Positions 1 through 9,715 of a DNA stretch of 64,000 nt are shown in pieces. Below the pieces are notes generated by a model, which worked only from the letters and a program-made list of their open reading frames with translations, was not told the DNA's origin and did not search any database. The first letter of the stretch is position 1. Every line of letters starts with the position of its first letter. The position numbers and the translations under genes are program-made. Source of the DNA: an uncultured Sphingomonas sp. (GTDB taxonomy: Bacteria > Pseudomonadota > Alphaproteobacteria > Sphingomonadales > Sphingomonadaceae); the NCBI RefSeq assembly GCF_937871615.1, contig NZ_CALMPA010000039.1:62001-126000 (forward strand), given 5' to 3'.

Positions 1-93
1 AGTGCCGAAGCGAAAGCCATTGACGAGGAGCCATCCGAACAAGCCGGTGACGCAAACCATCAGCATTGGGCTGTAAACGCCTTCACTCATCAT
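1..93 (-). CDS. Hypothetical membrane protein, N-terminal part only
   Basis: The gene runs off the left edge; only the first 31 codons are visible. The start is the tandem ATG at 91-93 / 88-90, preceded on the minus strand by a GGAGGG ribosome-binding site. The visible peptide has one hydrophobic stretch (residues about 9-25, MLMVCVTGLFGWLLVNG) and is probably a membrane anchor or first transmembrane helix. I do not recognise the family. Confidence 0.5.
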   Translation of the reverse strand, partial: MMSEGVYSPMLMVCVTGLFGWLLVNGFRFGT

Positions 94-179
94 TTCGCCC
101 TCCGCTTCGCGCGGCAAAATGCGCCACCTTGCGAACGGCCATTATTGCGGCGCTTCCCGCCGCCGCCAGTCGCCCGCCC

Positions 180-599
180 TCACCGCGCCGGTCGCCACAC
201 CTGCGTCTGGCAGAACATCGCGACGCAGCCCTGCACGTTGAGCGAGCCATCCGCGTTGCGGACGACGATCGACTTGAATGTCTTGCCCCGGCGTGGATCG
301 TAGATTTCGCCGCGCCAATCCTTGCCCTGATCGGTGAGGCCCAGCAGGATCGGCATTCCGAGGAACGGGCGCGTGCGGAGCGCGGGATCGGGATTCTTCA
401 CATCCGTCGTCGGCGCTCCCGGCGTCGGCTTCACGATCGTCGCGAGCTTGCCGCACATCGCATTGTTGCACGCGACGACAGCGACGATGCCCGATCCATC
501 GGCTGTGAAATAGCGCCCGGCGATCGGCTCCGCGGCATAGGCGCTCCATGACGAAGCGGCGAGAACCAGCGCGGCGGCGAGCGGGGGGAGGCGGTGCAT
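180..599 (-). CDS. DUF2147 domain secreted protein (copy 1)
   Basis: The 139-residue product starts at ATG 597-599 with a Sec signal peptide ending near SAYAAEP. The mature part is a DUF2147 domain: an N-terminal GRY/GTW-type strand, the CNNAMCG cysteine pair, the MPIL..L motif followed by W-x-G-x-I-Y-D, and a C-terminal pair C-V-A-M-F-C then Q-x-W. DUF2147 proteins are small periplasmic beta-barrel-like proteins of unknown function. It is divergent from the Nramp transporter gene. Two more DUF2147 genes occur in this window (10611-11018, 43073-43483). The function cannot be given. Confidence 0.85.
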   Translation of the reverse strand: MHRLPPLAAALVLAASSWSAYAAEPIAGRYFTADGSGIVAVVACNNAMCGKLATIVKPTPGAPTTDVKNPDPALRTRPFLGMPILLGLTDQGKDWRGEIYDPRRGKTFKSIVVRNADGSLNVQGCVAMFCQTQVWRPAR

Positions 600-698
600 C
601 GGGCGAAGGTGCCGCCAGCGGCGGCTTTCGGCAAGCCTGTTTCCATTGATCGTGAATCGCGGTTGAACCGCATCGCACCGTCCCGCATTGAGGCCGGG

Positions 699-2015
699 AT
701 GACCCGGTCCCTCATTCAGACGATGCGTTCCCTGCCGGAAAGCCATGCCACGATCCCCGTGCCGCGCGGCGCCGGTTTCTGGCGTAAATTCCTCGCCTTT
801 GCCGGGCCGGGCTGGCTGGTCGCGGTCGGCTATATGGACCCCGGCAACTGGGCGACCGACATCGCCGGGGGATCGGCGTTCGGCTATGCCCTGCTCTCGG
901 TCGTGCTGCTGTCGAACCTGATGGCGATCGTGCTTCAGGCGCTGGCCGCGCGGCTTGGAATTGGGGCGGGGCTCGATCTCGCGCAGGCGTGTCGCGCTTA
1001 TTATTCGCGCCGCGTGTCGATGGTGCTGTGGGTGCTGTGCGAGATCGCGATCGTCGCCTGCGATCTGGCGGAGGTGCTGGGCACGGCGATCGCGCTCCAG
1101 TTGCTGTTCGGCCTGCCGCTGGTCGCCGGCGTCTGCGTCACCGCGCTCGATGTGCTCCTGATCCTCGCGTTGCAGCGTTTCGGCTTCCGGCGGCTGGAGG
1201 CGTTTATCGCCGCGCTGCTCATCATCATCGCCGGCTGTTTCGCGCTGGAACTGATCTGGGCCGGGCCGGACTGGCGCGCGGCGGCGCGCGGGCTGGTGCC
1301 GACCGCCGAGATCGTCCGCAATCCGGCGATGCTCTATATCGCGATCGGCATCCTCGGCGCCACGGTGATGCCGCACAATCTCTACCTTCATTCCGCCGTC
1401 GTGCAGACCCGCGCCTTCGGGCCCGCCGAAGGGGAGCGGCGCGAGGCGATCCGCATGGCGACGATTGATTCCACCGTGTCGCTTGGCCTTGCATTCTTCA
1501 TCAACGCCGCGATCCTGGTGCTGGCGGCGGCGACCTTCCACGTAGCGGGGCGCACCGATGTGGCGGAGATCGAGGATGCGCACCGCCTGCTGGCGCCGAT
1601 GCTTGGCGTGGGCGCGGCGAGCACGGTGTTCGCCATCGCGCTGCTGGCGAGCGGGCAGAACTCAACCGTAACGGGCACGCTCGCCGGGCAGATCGTGATG
1701 GAGGGGTTCCTCGATCTGCGGATGCCGATGTGGCTGCGGCGGGTGGTTACGCGCGGGCTGGCGCTGGTGCCGGCGGTCGCGGTGGTGGTGGTGATGGGCG
1801 ATGGCGGCGCGACCAGGCTGCTGCTGCTCAGCCAGGTGATCCTCAGTATGCAATTGCCGTTCGCGGTCATCCCGCTGGTCGCCTTCACCGGCAGCGGCAG
1901 GGTGATGGGCGCCCACGCCGCGCCGCGCTGGCTCCGGGCGCTCGCCTGGGTGATCGCTGGCGTGATCGTGGTGCTGAACGCGATCCTGCTATGGGGTCTG
2001 GCGTTCGATCGCTAA
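699..2015 (+). CDS. mntH: Nramp family divalent metal transporter (MntH-like)
   Basis: This is a polytopic membrane protein of about 438 residues and about 11 hydrophobic segments. The Nramp signatures are the helix-1 metal motif D-P-G-N-W-A-T-D and the helix-6 motif M-P-H-N-L-Y-L-H-S, both of which coordinate Mn2+ or Fe2+. Proton-coupled import of Mn2+ is the usual role. The ATG at 699 is chosen over upstream codons because those overlap the start of the divergent DUF2147 gene; ATG 723 is a possible alternative. It ends 6 bases before the convergent phosphatase gene. I saw no clear manganese-responsive operator in the short upstream region. Confidence 0.9.
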   Translation: MTRSLIQTMRSLPESHATIPVPRGAGFWRKFLAFAGPGWLVAVGYMDPGNWATDIAGGSAFGYALLSVVLLSNLMAIVLQALAARLGIGAGLDLAQACRAYYSRRVSMVLWVLCEIAIVACDLAEVLGTAIALQLLFGLPLVAGVCVTALDVLLILALQRFGFRRLEAFIAALLIIIAGCFALELIWAGPDWRAAARGLVPTAEIVRNPAMLYIAIGILGATVMPHNLYLHSAVVQTRAFGPAEGERREAIRMATIDSTVSLGLAFFINAAILVLAAATFHVAGRTDVAEIEDAHRLLAPMLGVGAASTVFAIALLASGQNSTVTGTLAGQIVMEGFLDLRMPMWLRRVVTRGLALVPAVAVVVVMGDGGATRLLLLSQVILSMQLPFAVIPLVAFTGSGRVMGAHAAPRWLRALAWVIAGVIVVLNAILLWGLAFDR

Positions 2016-2021
2016 GCCGGC

Positions 2022-2801
2022 TCAGCCGATCATGCGCGCGGCGATCGCCTCCCGTCGGGCGGCGTCCACGCCCAGCACCTGTTCGGCATAGCGCGCGATA
2101 TCGCCATGCCGCTCGCGGATCGCGGCAAAGGCAGTGCGGAGATAGTCCGCCTCGACCGACATGAGCGCGATCACCGCCTCATCGCTCATCCGCGGGCCGT
2201 AACGCTCGCGGACCGAGCCCGCCGCGCTGGCGATGCGGCGCGCGGGATCGCCGGCGGTGTTGGTGAGGAGATAATCCGCCATCACCTCATCGTCGTTCAC
2301 GCCCAGCAGATGGTGAAACAGCGCGACCGCCAGCCCGGTGCGATCCTTGCCGGCAAGGCAGTGGAGCAGGCTCGCCGCGCCGCGCGTCTCCAGCGCTTCG
2401 AAATAGAGCCTGAGCGAGCGGATCAGCACATCGCGATACGGCATGGTGGCGTAAAGCCGCTTCATCCCGGCGCGCGCCTCATCGGCGGTGGTGATTCCGG
2501 CCCCTGCCTCCTCATGCGGGGCGAGTTCGCTGCCGGTCGTCTCGCCGGGGGCGAAGATCACCACACCATCGAATCCGGGATGCCGCAGGCACGGGCTGAT
2601 CCGCCGCTCCATATCGCCGCGCAGATCGACCACGGTGGCGATGCCGAGCGCGGCGACACTGGCGAGATCGCCCGGCGTGGCGTCGCCATGCTGGCCGGAG
2701 CGCCACAAAAGCCCCGTGCGGATGCGGCCCGCTGGCGTGTCGTAACCGCCATAATCGCGGAAATTGTGGATGCCTTCGAAGCTCAGCACGCGATCAGTCA
2801 T
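2022..2801 (-). CDS. Tyrosine-protein phosphatase (Y_phosphatase3 type)
   Basis: The 259-residue protein carries the phosphatase P-loop H-C-L-A-G-K-D-R-T-G near residue 145; its Cys is the nucleophile and its Arg binds phosphate. The N-terminal N-F-R-D-Y-G-G-Y and the D-L-R motif are typical of bacterial tyrosine or dual-specificity phosphatases of the IphP/LipA-like group. No signal peptide is seen, so it should be cytoplasmic. It lies 55 bases downstream of the XpaC-like/TelA pair on the same strand and could share their transcript. Protein versus lipid phosphate specificity cannot be told from sequence. Confidence 0.85.
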   Translation of the reverse strand: MTDRVLSFEGIHNFRDYGGYDTPAGRIRTGLLWRSGQHGDATPGDLASVAALGIATVVDLRGDMERRISPCLRHPGFDGVVIFAPGETTGSELAPHEEAGAGITTADEARAGMKRLYATMPYRDVLIRSLRLYFEALETRGAASLLHCLAGKDRTGLAVALFHHLLGVNDDEVMADYLLTNTAGDPARRIASAAGSVRERYGPRMSDEAVIALMSVEADYLRTAFAAIRERHGDIARYAEQVLGVDAARREAIAARMIG

Positions 2802-2856
2802 GCAGATTGGCTAGCCGATCCGCATCGCATTGTCGCCACCGCCCAGGCGAAATGGC

Positions 2857-3570
2857 TCAGGATTCCTCGCCGCGATATTTGATTTCGAGATAGCGCCCGC
2901 GCGTGGCGAGCGAATCGAGATCGCCCTGCGCGAGTTCCTCGGACATCTGCCCGATCTCGCGCTCGATCAGTTCCAACCCGTCGACAAGCTGCCGATCCGG
3001 GGTCTTGCCGTTGCGCGGGGTGGCGCGCAATTCGCGCGGAACACGCTGATAATCACGGACGAATTCCGGAAGCTGCTCGCCCACCAGCCGGCGGATTTCG
3101 GCGGTGGCGGGTGTTTCCTGTTGCAGCGCGGCCAGTTGCGCGCCGAGCGTATCGAGCCGCACCCCGATCCGATCGGCGACCGATATCGCCGGTGCGGGAA
3201 GCGCCAGGCGTTGCGCGTCGAGCCAACGCGCGGTTTGCGTCGGCAGCGCGCGGATATCGGCCTGGCGCAATCGCTCCGGCGCGACCGGCGCGTCAGCCGG
3301 CCAGATCGCCAGCGTCACCGTCGCGGCGAGCAGCAGGGCCATCACCGCCGTCGCCCCCATGATGCCAAGCGGCATGACCAGCCCGATCGCCACCGCCGCG
3401 ATCAGGATCACCGCATCGGCGATCGCGATCCGCGCCAGCCGTTGGCCGAGCCGCTTCGCGCCCGCGCCGCGCCGGCGACGCGCCATATAGTTGCTGTCGT
3501 AGCGCGCGCCGGTGATCCGCTCATATGCCGCGCGGGCCGCGGCGATCGTTTGATCCGGGGTGTCGTTCAC
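2857..3570 (-). CDS. Membrane protein, XpaC-like, partner of TelA
   Basis: The 237-residue protein has two close hydrophobic helices (about residues 48-90) with a basic N-terminal region (ARRRRGAGAKR) and a long polar, helical C-terminal part. Position and architecture resemble the 5-bromo-4-chloroindolyl phosphate hydrolysis protein (XpaC) family, usually encoded next to TelA-type proteins. Its ATG overlaps the telA stop by 4 bases (ATGA), indicating translational coupling. The XpaC assignment is an inference from context and general layout; sequence similarity is weak by eye. Confidence 0.6.
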   Translation of the reverse strand: MNDTPDQTIAAARAAYERITGARYDSNYMARRRRGAGAKRLGQRLARIAIADAVILIAAVAIGLVMPLGIMGATAVMALLLAATVTLAIWPADAPVAPERLRQADIRALPTQTARWLDAQRLALPAPAISVADRIGVRLDTLGAQLAALQQETPATAEIRRLVGEQLPEFVRDYQRVPRELRATPRNGKTPDRQLVDGLELIEREIGQMSEELAQGDLDSLATRGRYLEIKYRGEES

Positions 3571-4778
3571 ACCGACTCCAGCTTGAAATCATCCTGCGGC
3601 GCGGCGATCTGGTTTTGCGCCGCACCCTCGGCCCGCGCGATATAGCCGCGCGATTTCTCCACTTCGCGGCCCAGCGTGTCGACCGTGGTTTTCATCGAAT
3701 CGAGCGCCTTCATCTTGAATGTGTCGATCGCGTCCATCGTGTCGTAGATATTCTGGAATGCGCGTTGCAGCGTTTCCAGCGGGATCGCGGAAGACGCGGC
3801 CTGCTCATGGATGCGCGCGGTGTTCGCGCGCAGCAGCTTGCCGGTCGAATCGATGATGTTGGCGGTGGTGGTGTTGAGCTGGGTGATCTGATCGAGCACC
3901 AGCTTCTGGTTGGTCATCGCCTGCGCCACGGTGACGGCGGTGCGCAGCGCCGAAACGGTGGTGGTGGAGGCGCGATCGACGCCCTTGATAAGCTCGACAT
4001 TGTTCTTCTTGACCAGATCGAGCGCGAGATAGCCCTGCACCGTCACCGCCATCTGCGTCAGCAGATCCTGCGTGCGCTGGCGGGCGTAGAACAACGCCGT
4101 CTCGCGGATCGCCTTCGCCTTGGCCGGCTCGGTCGCGTCGAGGTCGTTCGCCTTGTCCTCAAGCTTGCCGTCCATCAGCTTGGACAGATGGATCATCTGT
4201 TCCAGCCGGCCCATCGCGGACCACAGGTTCGCGCGCTCGGTGTCGATCGCGGCATTGTCCATCAGCAGTTCGTCCTTGCCCGATGCAAGGCTGCGCAGGA
4301 TCGAGGAAATGTGCGTCTGGCTCGACTTATAGGAGTCGAAATAATTGCGCATCTTGTTGCCGAAGGGGATGATCCCGAACAGCTTCTGCGGCGCGGAGAG
4401 ATTGCCCTTCCGGCCGGGATCCAGGTCTTCAACGACGCGGCGGAGCTGTGCCAGATCCTTGCCGACCCCGGTTTCCTGATCCATCGCGCGCACCGGGCGA
4501 TCGAGGAAGCGGTTCGACTGGCCGGCGGCGTCGCGGATTTCCTTCGCGCCCATCGCGGTGATCGCATCGACGCGCTTGCCGAATTCGGGCGAATTGGCAT
4601 CCTGTGCCACCAGTTGCTCGACGAAATGGTCGACGCGTTCCTCCAGCCTGGATTTCGTGCCATCGTCGACCGGGACGAGGCCGGCGGCCTTCTCGGCGGG
4701 CACGGTCGGAACCGGATCGGGCGGCGTCAGCTTCAACGCCGGCTCGTCGGTGATCGTCTCGGGGGTCGTCGCCATCAT
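3567..4778 (-). CDS. Toxic anion resistance protein, TelA family
   Basis: The 403-residue, mostly helical cytoplasmic protein matches the TelA/KlaA family. It has an acidic, proline-rich N-terminus, the conserved F-G-x-x-P-F-G-N-K-M block around residue 150, a W-x-x-M-G-x-L-E-Q segment, and a C-terminal helical region with T-T-V-S-A-L-R-T-A. The family is linked to tellurite resistance and envelope stress, but its biochemical role is not settled. It is first in a likely operon with the XpaC-like gene (4-base overlap). The 175 bases between it and tRNA-Gly show nothing I can name. Confidence 0.85.
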   Translation of the reverse strand: MMATTPETITDEPALKLTPPDPVPTVPAEKAAGLVPVDDGTKSRLEERVDHFVEQLVAQDANSPEFGKRVDAITAMGAKEIRDAAGQSNRFLDRPVRAMDQETGVGKDLAQLRRVVEDLDPGRKGNLSAPQKLFGIIPFGNKMRNYFDSYKSSQTHISSILRSLASGKDELLMDNAAIDTERANLWSAMGRLEQMIHLSKLMDGKLEDKANDLDATEPAKAKAIRETALFYARQRTQDLLTQMAVTVQGYLALDLVKKNNVELIKGVDRASTTTVSALRTAVTVAQAMTNQKLVLDQITQLNTTTANIIDSTGKLLRANTARIHEQAASSAIPLETLQRAFQNIYDTMDAIDTFKMKALDSMKTTVDTLGREVEKSRGYIARAEGAAQNQIAAPQDDFKLESV

Positions 4779-4953
4779 TTCCTCCAGCGCTCCGCGAACA
4801 TGACGCGTTCGCGCATCGCATTCAACTGTATTGCATATGTAACACGGCAGCGATCCGGTTCAACAGGGTCAATGACACAGCTTCGCCACGCGATATTTCA
4901 GTCGTTACCTGGGGCGTCCGGACGGATACGAACATCAACGGACAATGGGAGGA

Positions 4954-5027
4954 TGGAGCGGGTAACGGGAATCGAACCCGTGTATTCAGCTTGGAAGGCT
5001 GCTGCACTACCATTGTGCTATACCCGC
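4954..5027 (-). tRNA. tRNA-Gly (anticodon TCC)
   Basis: Read on the minus strand, the 74-base sequence forms a cloverleaf: acceptor GCGGGTA pairs with TACCCGC, followed by T and an encoded CCA. The D-arm is GCACAATGGTAGTGC, the anticodon loop CTTCCAA and the T-loop TTCGATT with a 5-bp stem. Anticodon TCC reads GGA/GGG glycine codons. Confidence 0.95.
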
Positions 5028-5093
5028 GCGCCGGGCGCTCGCCTGCCACAGCAATGCCGCATGGGTCAACCATGGGCGTGAATTAGGGAGAGG

Positions 5094-6233
5094 ATGATGA
5101 ACGAGGCGATCACCCCGTATTACCTGAATGTCGCGCAGGCCGAACTGGACGATCTCGCAGCGCGCCTCGCGCTTACGCGCTGGCCCGAACCCGCGACGGT
5201 GGATGGCTGGGATCAGGGCGTGCCGCTCGATCGCGCGCGGGCGCTCGTCGCCTATTGGCGGGACAGCTATGACTGGCGCGCGTGCGAGGCGCGGCTCAAC
5301 GCGATCGGCCAGTTTCGCACCACGATCGACGGCGCCGGCATCCACTTCCTCCACGTGCCTTCGCCCGAGCCGGATGCGCTGCCCCTCGTCATCACCCATG
5401 GCTGGCCGGGATCGGTGATCGAATTCCTGAAGGTGATCGGCCCGCTGACCGATCCCGCCGCGCATGGCGGGAACCCGCGCGATGCCTTCCATGTCGTGGT
5501 GCCCTCGCTCCCCGGTTACGGCTTTTCGGATCGCCCCGCGGATCGCTGGCCGGTTCCGCGCATCGCGGCGGCCTGGATCACGTTGATGAAGCGGCTCGGC
5601 TATGATCGCTTCGTCGCGCAGGGCGGGGACTGGGGCTCGGCGGTGTCTTCGGCGATCGGCGCGAGCGGCGATCCGGCGGTGGCGGGCATCCACGTCAACA
5701 TGATCGTCTCGCCGCCCTCTCCCGAAGACATCGCCGGCGCGACGCCGCAGGAGCAGCAGGCATTGGCGTCGCTGCAACGCTATATGGCCGACGGCAATGG
5801 CTACGCCCGCCAGCAGGCTACCCGCCCGCAAACGCTGGGCTACGCCCTGACCGATTCGCCCGCCGGCCAGGCGATGTGGATCTTCGAGAAGTTCCGCGAG
5901 TGGAGCGATTGCGGCGGCGATCCGCTCAACGCGCTGACGATGGACGAATTGCTCGACAACATCATGCTCTACTGGCTGCCCGGCACCGCGGCTTCATCGG
6001 CACGGCTCTATTGGGAGAGCTTCAACGATTTCGCCGCCGGCAGGATCGAGGTGCCTGTAGCGTGCAGCCTGTTCCCCAAGGAGATTTTCGGTGCCTCGCG
6101 GCGTTGGGCTGCGCGGCGCTATCCGAACATCGTATATTGGGGCGAGCCGCCGCGCGGCGGCCATTTCGCGGCTTTCGAGCAACCCGAACTGTTCGTCGAG
6201 GAATTGCGCGCCGGTTTCCGCGCGATGCGCTGA
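5094..6233 (+). CDS. Epoxide hydrolase (EHN-type alpha/beta hydrolase)
   Basis: The 379-residue protein begins with an epoxide hydrolase N-terminal (EHN) region and continues as an alpha/beta hydrolase. The oxyanion-hole motif H-G-W-P-G-S lies near residue 102. The nucleophile elbow is G-G-D-W-G-S with Asp179, and the C-terminal catalytic His is in G-G-H-F-A-A-F-E. This matches microsomal-type epoxide hydrolases that convert epoxides to diols. Tandem ATGs (5094 and 5097) follow a GGGAGAGGATG ribosome-binding site. It may be transcribed with the downstream methyltransferase-like gene 52 bases away. The substrate is unknown. Confidence 0.88.
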   Translation: MMNEAITPYYLNVAQAELDDLAARLALTRWPEPATVDGWDQGVPLDRARALVAYWRDSYDWRACEARLNAIGQFRTTIDGAGIHFLHVPSPEPDALPLVITHGWPGSVIEFLKVIGPLTDPAAHGGNPRDAFHVVVPSLPGYGFSDRPADRWPVPRIAAAWITLMKRLGYDRFVAQGGDWGSAVSSAIGASGDPAVAGIHVNMIVSPPSPEDIAGATPQEQQALASLQRYMADGNGYARQQATRPQTLGYALTDSPAGQAMWIFEKFREWSDCGGDPLNALTMDELLDNIMLYWLPGTAASSARLYWESFNDFAAGRIEVPVACSLFPKEIFGASRRWAARRYPNIVYWGEPPRGGHFAAFEQPELFVEELRAGFRAMR

Positions 6234-6285
6234 ACCCCGCATCCTTCACGCGATCCTTACCATTGCCGCGCTAGGCGAACGCGCG

Positions 6286-7596
6286 ATGCTGCACGATCCC
6301 GCGCTTGCCCTGAACCTCGGCGCCGATGCGCGCCCCGCCTCCGCCGTGTCGCGCGGCGTAGGGATCGCCGGGCTCGCCGGGCTGATCGCGTGGATCGCGG
6401 TGGCGCGGCATTTCGGGATGGACGGCCCCTATGCCGCCCTGGTCAACGTCGCGGCCTGCGCCGTGCCGATGATCCTGTGGTCGCTGCTGGTCGACAAGGT
6501 GCACCGCAACCCCTCGACCGGGATCGACTGGGCCACGGCCAGGCCGTGGCGCGAAACGATCGACATCAGCCTCACCAAACTCACCGGCCTGTGGGTGACT
6601 TGGGCGGCGATCGCGCTGATCTATGCCACCGGGCGCTTCTATTGGGAGGGCAATTTCCAGTTCGCCATGTGGTGTTTCGAGCGTGCCGCGCCCTTCCTGT
6701 TTGCGCTCTCGATTCCCTATGTGCTGTGGCTCGACCGCCGGCTGATCGAGCCGCGCGACGGGGCATGGGCGCTGGGCGCATGGTTGCTCGGGCAGGGCAG
6801 GCCGGATCGCGAGGCGATATATAACCACCTGCGCTCATGGGCGGTGAAGGGCTTCTTCCTCGCCTTCATGCTGGCGATCGTGCCGCCCGGATTCGGCGAG
6901 TTCATCCGCACCGACACCTTCGGGCTGGTCACCGATCCCGTGCGGCTGGCGAACTGGCTCATCACCTTCATGTTCGTGATCGACGTGGCCTTCGCGACGG
7001 TGGGATATCTGCTGACCATGCGCCCGCTCGACGCGCATATCCGCACGGCAAACCCCTATGCGGCGGCGTGGATGGCGGCGCTGATGTGCTATCCGCCGTT
7101 CATCCTGATGGATGCGGGCGGCCCGCTCGATTATCATCCCGGCACCGCGGAATGGACATATTGGCTGGCGGGCCACCCGATCCTGCTCGCGGCGCTGGGC
7201 GCGGTGCTGGTGGCACTGACCGCGATCTACGCCTGGGCGACGGTGGCGTTCGGGATGCGCTTTTCGAACCTCACGCATCGCGGCATCCTGACGCATGGGC
7301 CATATGCGTGGTCGAGGCATCCGGCGTATCTGTCGAAGAACCTGTTCTGGTGGCTCTCCACCATCCCGATCCTGTCAACCGGCAGCCTCGTAGATGCGAC
7401 GCGCGCGACGCTGCTGCTTGGTGTGGTCAGCGGCGTCTATTACTGGCGCGCGCGGACGGAGGAGCGCCACCTGTCCGCCGATCCCGATTATCGCGCCTAT
7501 AGCGCGTGGATGGCGCGCAACGCGCCGGTGCCGCGCTTCTTCGCATGGGCGAGCGGCAAAGCTCGCGAAATTCACACGAGCGAATTATCGGGATGA
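6286..7596 (+). CDS. Isoprenylcysteine carboxyl methyltransferase (ICMT/PEMT)-like integral membrane protein
   Basis: This is a 436-residue polytopic protein with about nine hydrophobic helices. The C-terminal third contains the ICMT/PEMT-type S-adenosylmethionine region: R-G-I-L-T-H-G-P-Y-A-W-S-R-H-P-A-Y, then E-E-R-H-L and a terminal D-Y-R-A-Y. These families methylate prenylcysteine or phospholipid head groups; related bacterial proteins methylate unknown lipid or protein substrates. The N-terminal helices are an extra domain not found in minimal ICMTs. The ATG at 6286 is used because it follows the epoxide hydrolase stop. Confidence 0.75.
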   Translation: MLHDPALALNLGADARPASAVSRGVGIAGLAGLIAWIAVARHFGMDGPYAALVNVAACAVPMILWSLLVDKVHRNPSTGIDWATARPWRETIDISLTKLTGLWVTWAAIALIYATGRFYWEGNFQFAMWCFERAAPFLFALSIPYVLWLDRRLIEPRDGAWALGAWLLGQGRPDREAIYNHLRSWAVKGFFLAFMLAIVPPGFGEFIRTDTFGLVTDPVRLANWLITFMFVIDVAFATVGYLLTMRPLDAHIRTANPYAAAWMAALMCYPPFILMDAGGPLDYHPGTAEWTYWLAGHPILLAALGAVLVALTAIYAWATVAFGMRFSNLTHRGILTHGPYAWSRHPAYLSKNLFWWLSTIPILSTGSLVDATRATLLLGVVSGVYYWRARTEERHLSADPDYRAYSAWMARNAPVPRFFAWASGKAREIHTSELSG

Positions 7597-7648
7597 ACGA
7601 ATAATAGCCATTAACGCGTTGAAATATATACACCACACTCAACGCACC

Positions 7649-9022
7649 TTAGAAGCTTTCCTCGCCATATACCCGCGACACATCGCCGCCCCATGCGCCG
7701 TGATAACGCTCCAGCAGCACCTCCGCCGGCACCTTGCCGCTGCGGACGATCTCCCGCAGCGGATCGAGGAAGCCGGTTTCGTTGTCGCCGGAGCGGCTGA
7801 GCCGCGCGCGCGCCGCGAGGCCGGCGCTGGCGATATCCAGCACCGCGCCCGCGATATCGCGCAGCGTGCCGCCGCCGGGGAGCGGCGCGGCGAGGCCGAG
7901 CTTCGGCGCGGCGCTCCGCAGCGCCTCGCGCTCCTCCATCGTCCAGTGCTTCACCATATCCCATGCCGCGTCGAGCGCGCCCTGATCGTAGAGCAGCCCC
8001 ACCCAGAATGCCGGCAGCGCGCAGATGCGGCTCCACGGCCCGCCATCCGCCCCGCGCATCTCAAGGAAGGTCTTGAGCCGCACTTCGGGAAAAGCGGTGG
8101 AAAGGTGATCGTTCCAGTCCTCCATCGTCGGCTTCTCGCCGGGCAGGACGGGCAATTCGCCCTTCAGGAAATCGCGGAACGACAGGCCCGCCGCGTCGAT
8201 ATATCTGCCCTCGCGATAAGCGAAGTACATCGGCACATCGAGCATATATTCGGCGTAACGCTCATAACCGAAGCCATCCTCGAACACGAACGGCAGCATC
8301 CCCGTGCGCGCGGGATCGGTATCCGACCAGATATGGCTGCGATACGAAAGATAGCCGTTGGGCTTGCCTTCGGTGAACGGCGAATTGGCGAACAGCGCGG
8401 TGGCAAGCGGCTGAAGCGCGAGGCCGACGCGGAATTTCTGCACCATATCGGCTTCGCTGGCGTAATCGAGGTTCACCTGGATCGTGCAGGTGCGCAGCAT
8501 CATGTCCAGCCCCATCGAGCCGACGCGCGGCATATGGCGCAGCATGATGGCGTAGCGGCCCTTGGGCATGATCGGCAGTTCGGCGCGGGTCTTGTCCGGC
8601 CACATGCCGAGGCCGAGGAAGCCGATGCCGAGCTTCTCCCCCGCCGCCTTCACCTGTTCCAGATGGCGCCCGGTTTCGGCGCAGGTCTGGTGAAGGTTGT
8701 CGAGCGGCGCGCCGGACAATTCGAACTGCCCCGCCGGCTCCAGGCTGACGGCGCCATCCGGGCCGGTAAGCGCGATGAGCTTGCCGCCCTCCTCCACCGG
8801 CTGCCAGCCATATTGCTGAAGCTCGGTCAGCAACGCGCGAATGCCGCCCGGCTCGTCCCATGACGGGGCATGATGATCGGCAATTGAATAGACGAACTTT
8901 TCGTGTTCGGTGCCGATGCGCCAGCGTTCCCTTGGCTTCTCGCCGCGCGCGAAGCTGGCAATTAGCTGATCGCGCGATTCGATGACCGGCGAGTTGCTTT
9001 CCGAAACGGTCTTGGTCGTCAT
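7649..9022 (-). CDS. gshA: Glutamate-cysteine ligase (plant/alphaproteobacterial type)
   Basis: The 457-residue enzyme catalyses the ATP-dependent first step of glutathione synthesis, forming gamma-glutamylcysteine in the cytoplasm. Family features are G-T-E-H-E-K-F near residue 37, S-L-E-P-A-G-Q-F-E-L-S near residue 93, M-Y-F-A-Y-R-E-G-R-Y-I and F-L-E-M-R-G-A-D near residue 330. Its length is normal for the type found in plants and alphaproteobacteria. It is monocistronic in appearance; no gshB is present in the window. Confidence 0.93.
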   Translation of the reverse strand: MTTKTVSESNSPVIESRDQLIASFARGEKPRERWRIGTEHEKFVYSIADHHAPSWDEPGGIRALLTELQQYGWQPVEEGGKLIALTGPDGAVSLEPAGQFELSGAPLDNLHQTCAETGRHLEQVKAAGEKLGIGFLGLGMWPDKTRAELPIMPKGRYAIMLRHMPRVGSMGLDMMLRTCTIQVNLDYASEADMVQKFRVGLALQPLATALFANSPFTEGKPNGYLSYRSHIWSDTDPARTGMLPFVFEDGFGYERYAEYMLDVPMYFAYREGRYIDAAGLSFRDFLKGELPVLPGEKPTMEDWNDHLSTAFPEVRLKTFLEMRGADGGPWSRICALPAFWVGLLYDQGALDAAWDMVKHWTMEEREALRSAAPKLGLAAPLPGGGTLRDIAGAVLDIASAGLAARARLSRSGDNETGFLDPLREIVRSGKVPAEVLLERYHGAWGGDVSRVYGEESF

Positions 9023-9054
9023 GCTCGCGCCTTACGCGGGGATGAACGGGTCCG

Positions 9055-9645
9055 CTAGAGGGCCTGTTGCGCCCGCGCGCGACCGATCAGGTTGACCGTC
9101 AGGAACTGCGCCGCGAACAACAGCAGCTTCGAGGCGAGCGGGAAGATGCCGATGAAGGCGGGCCACGCCGCGGTGAAGGCCAGCGCGAACAGCAGGTTCA
9201 GCCCGGCGGTCAGCAGCATCAGCGCCGCCCAGACGAAGCCGAACAGCGTCATCAGATCGCCGATTCGCGCCAGATCCGCCGGCGAGACATAGCGGTTCAT
9301 CCACCCCCGGCGCAGCATCGCCACCCCGACGACCGCATAGATGACGCTGGGCTTCACCATCACGAAACGTGCATCGCCGCCAAGTATCACCGCCCCTGCG
9401 GAGAGCAGGATCAGCGCGAGGCTCACCCATTGCAGCGCCGGCACGCGCCGATGCCGCAGAGCCTCCCACCCCACCACCGCGCAACCAACCGCCGCACCCA
9501 CGATCGTCGCGGGAACCAGCGCAACATGCGCCGCCAGCAGGATCGCGAAGACGATCACGCCGAGCGAATCGAGCAGCAGTGGCACCAGAGCAGAGACAAG
9601 CGGCCTGAGCATGATCGTATCGCCCAATGTTTTCGCTGTTAACAT
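9055..9645 (-). CDS. YciB/IspZ-like inner membrane-spanning protein
   Basis: This is a polytopic protein with five to six hydrophobic helices. It shows the septation-protein/YciB (IspZ) pattern: H-R-R-V-P-x-x-Q-W-V-S, then D-x-R-F-V-M-x-K-P-S-V-I-Y-A, and a C-terminal hydrophobic hairpin with A-G-L-N-L-L-F. YciB-family proteins are linked to cell-envelope and septation functions. The start is uncertain: ATG 9645 is used here, ATG 9612 or an upstream TTG (9675) are alternatives, and none has a strong ribosome-binding site. Confidence 0.75.
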   Translation of the reverse strand: MLTAKTLGDTIMLRPLVSALVPLLLDSLGVIVFAILLAAHVALVPATIVGAAVGCAVVGWEALRHRRVPALQWVSLALILLSAGAVILGGDARFVMVKPSVIYAVVGVAMLRRGWMNRYVSPADLARIGDLMTLFGFVWAALMLLTAGLNLLFALAFTAAWPAFIGIFPLASKLLLFAAQFLTVNLIGRARAQQAL

Positions 9646-9715
9646 CGTAATGCCGCGCGCCGCCGCCGGAGTCAATCACGAAGTTTCCGCCGTAAACATT
9701 GCGGCGGGGAGAGCG

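Noticed and set aside
3525-5081. 518-residue plus-strand open frame opposite telA
   Set aside because: Arg/Asp/Gly-rich composition without domains, exactly antisense to a good family match; a GC-rich shadow frame.
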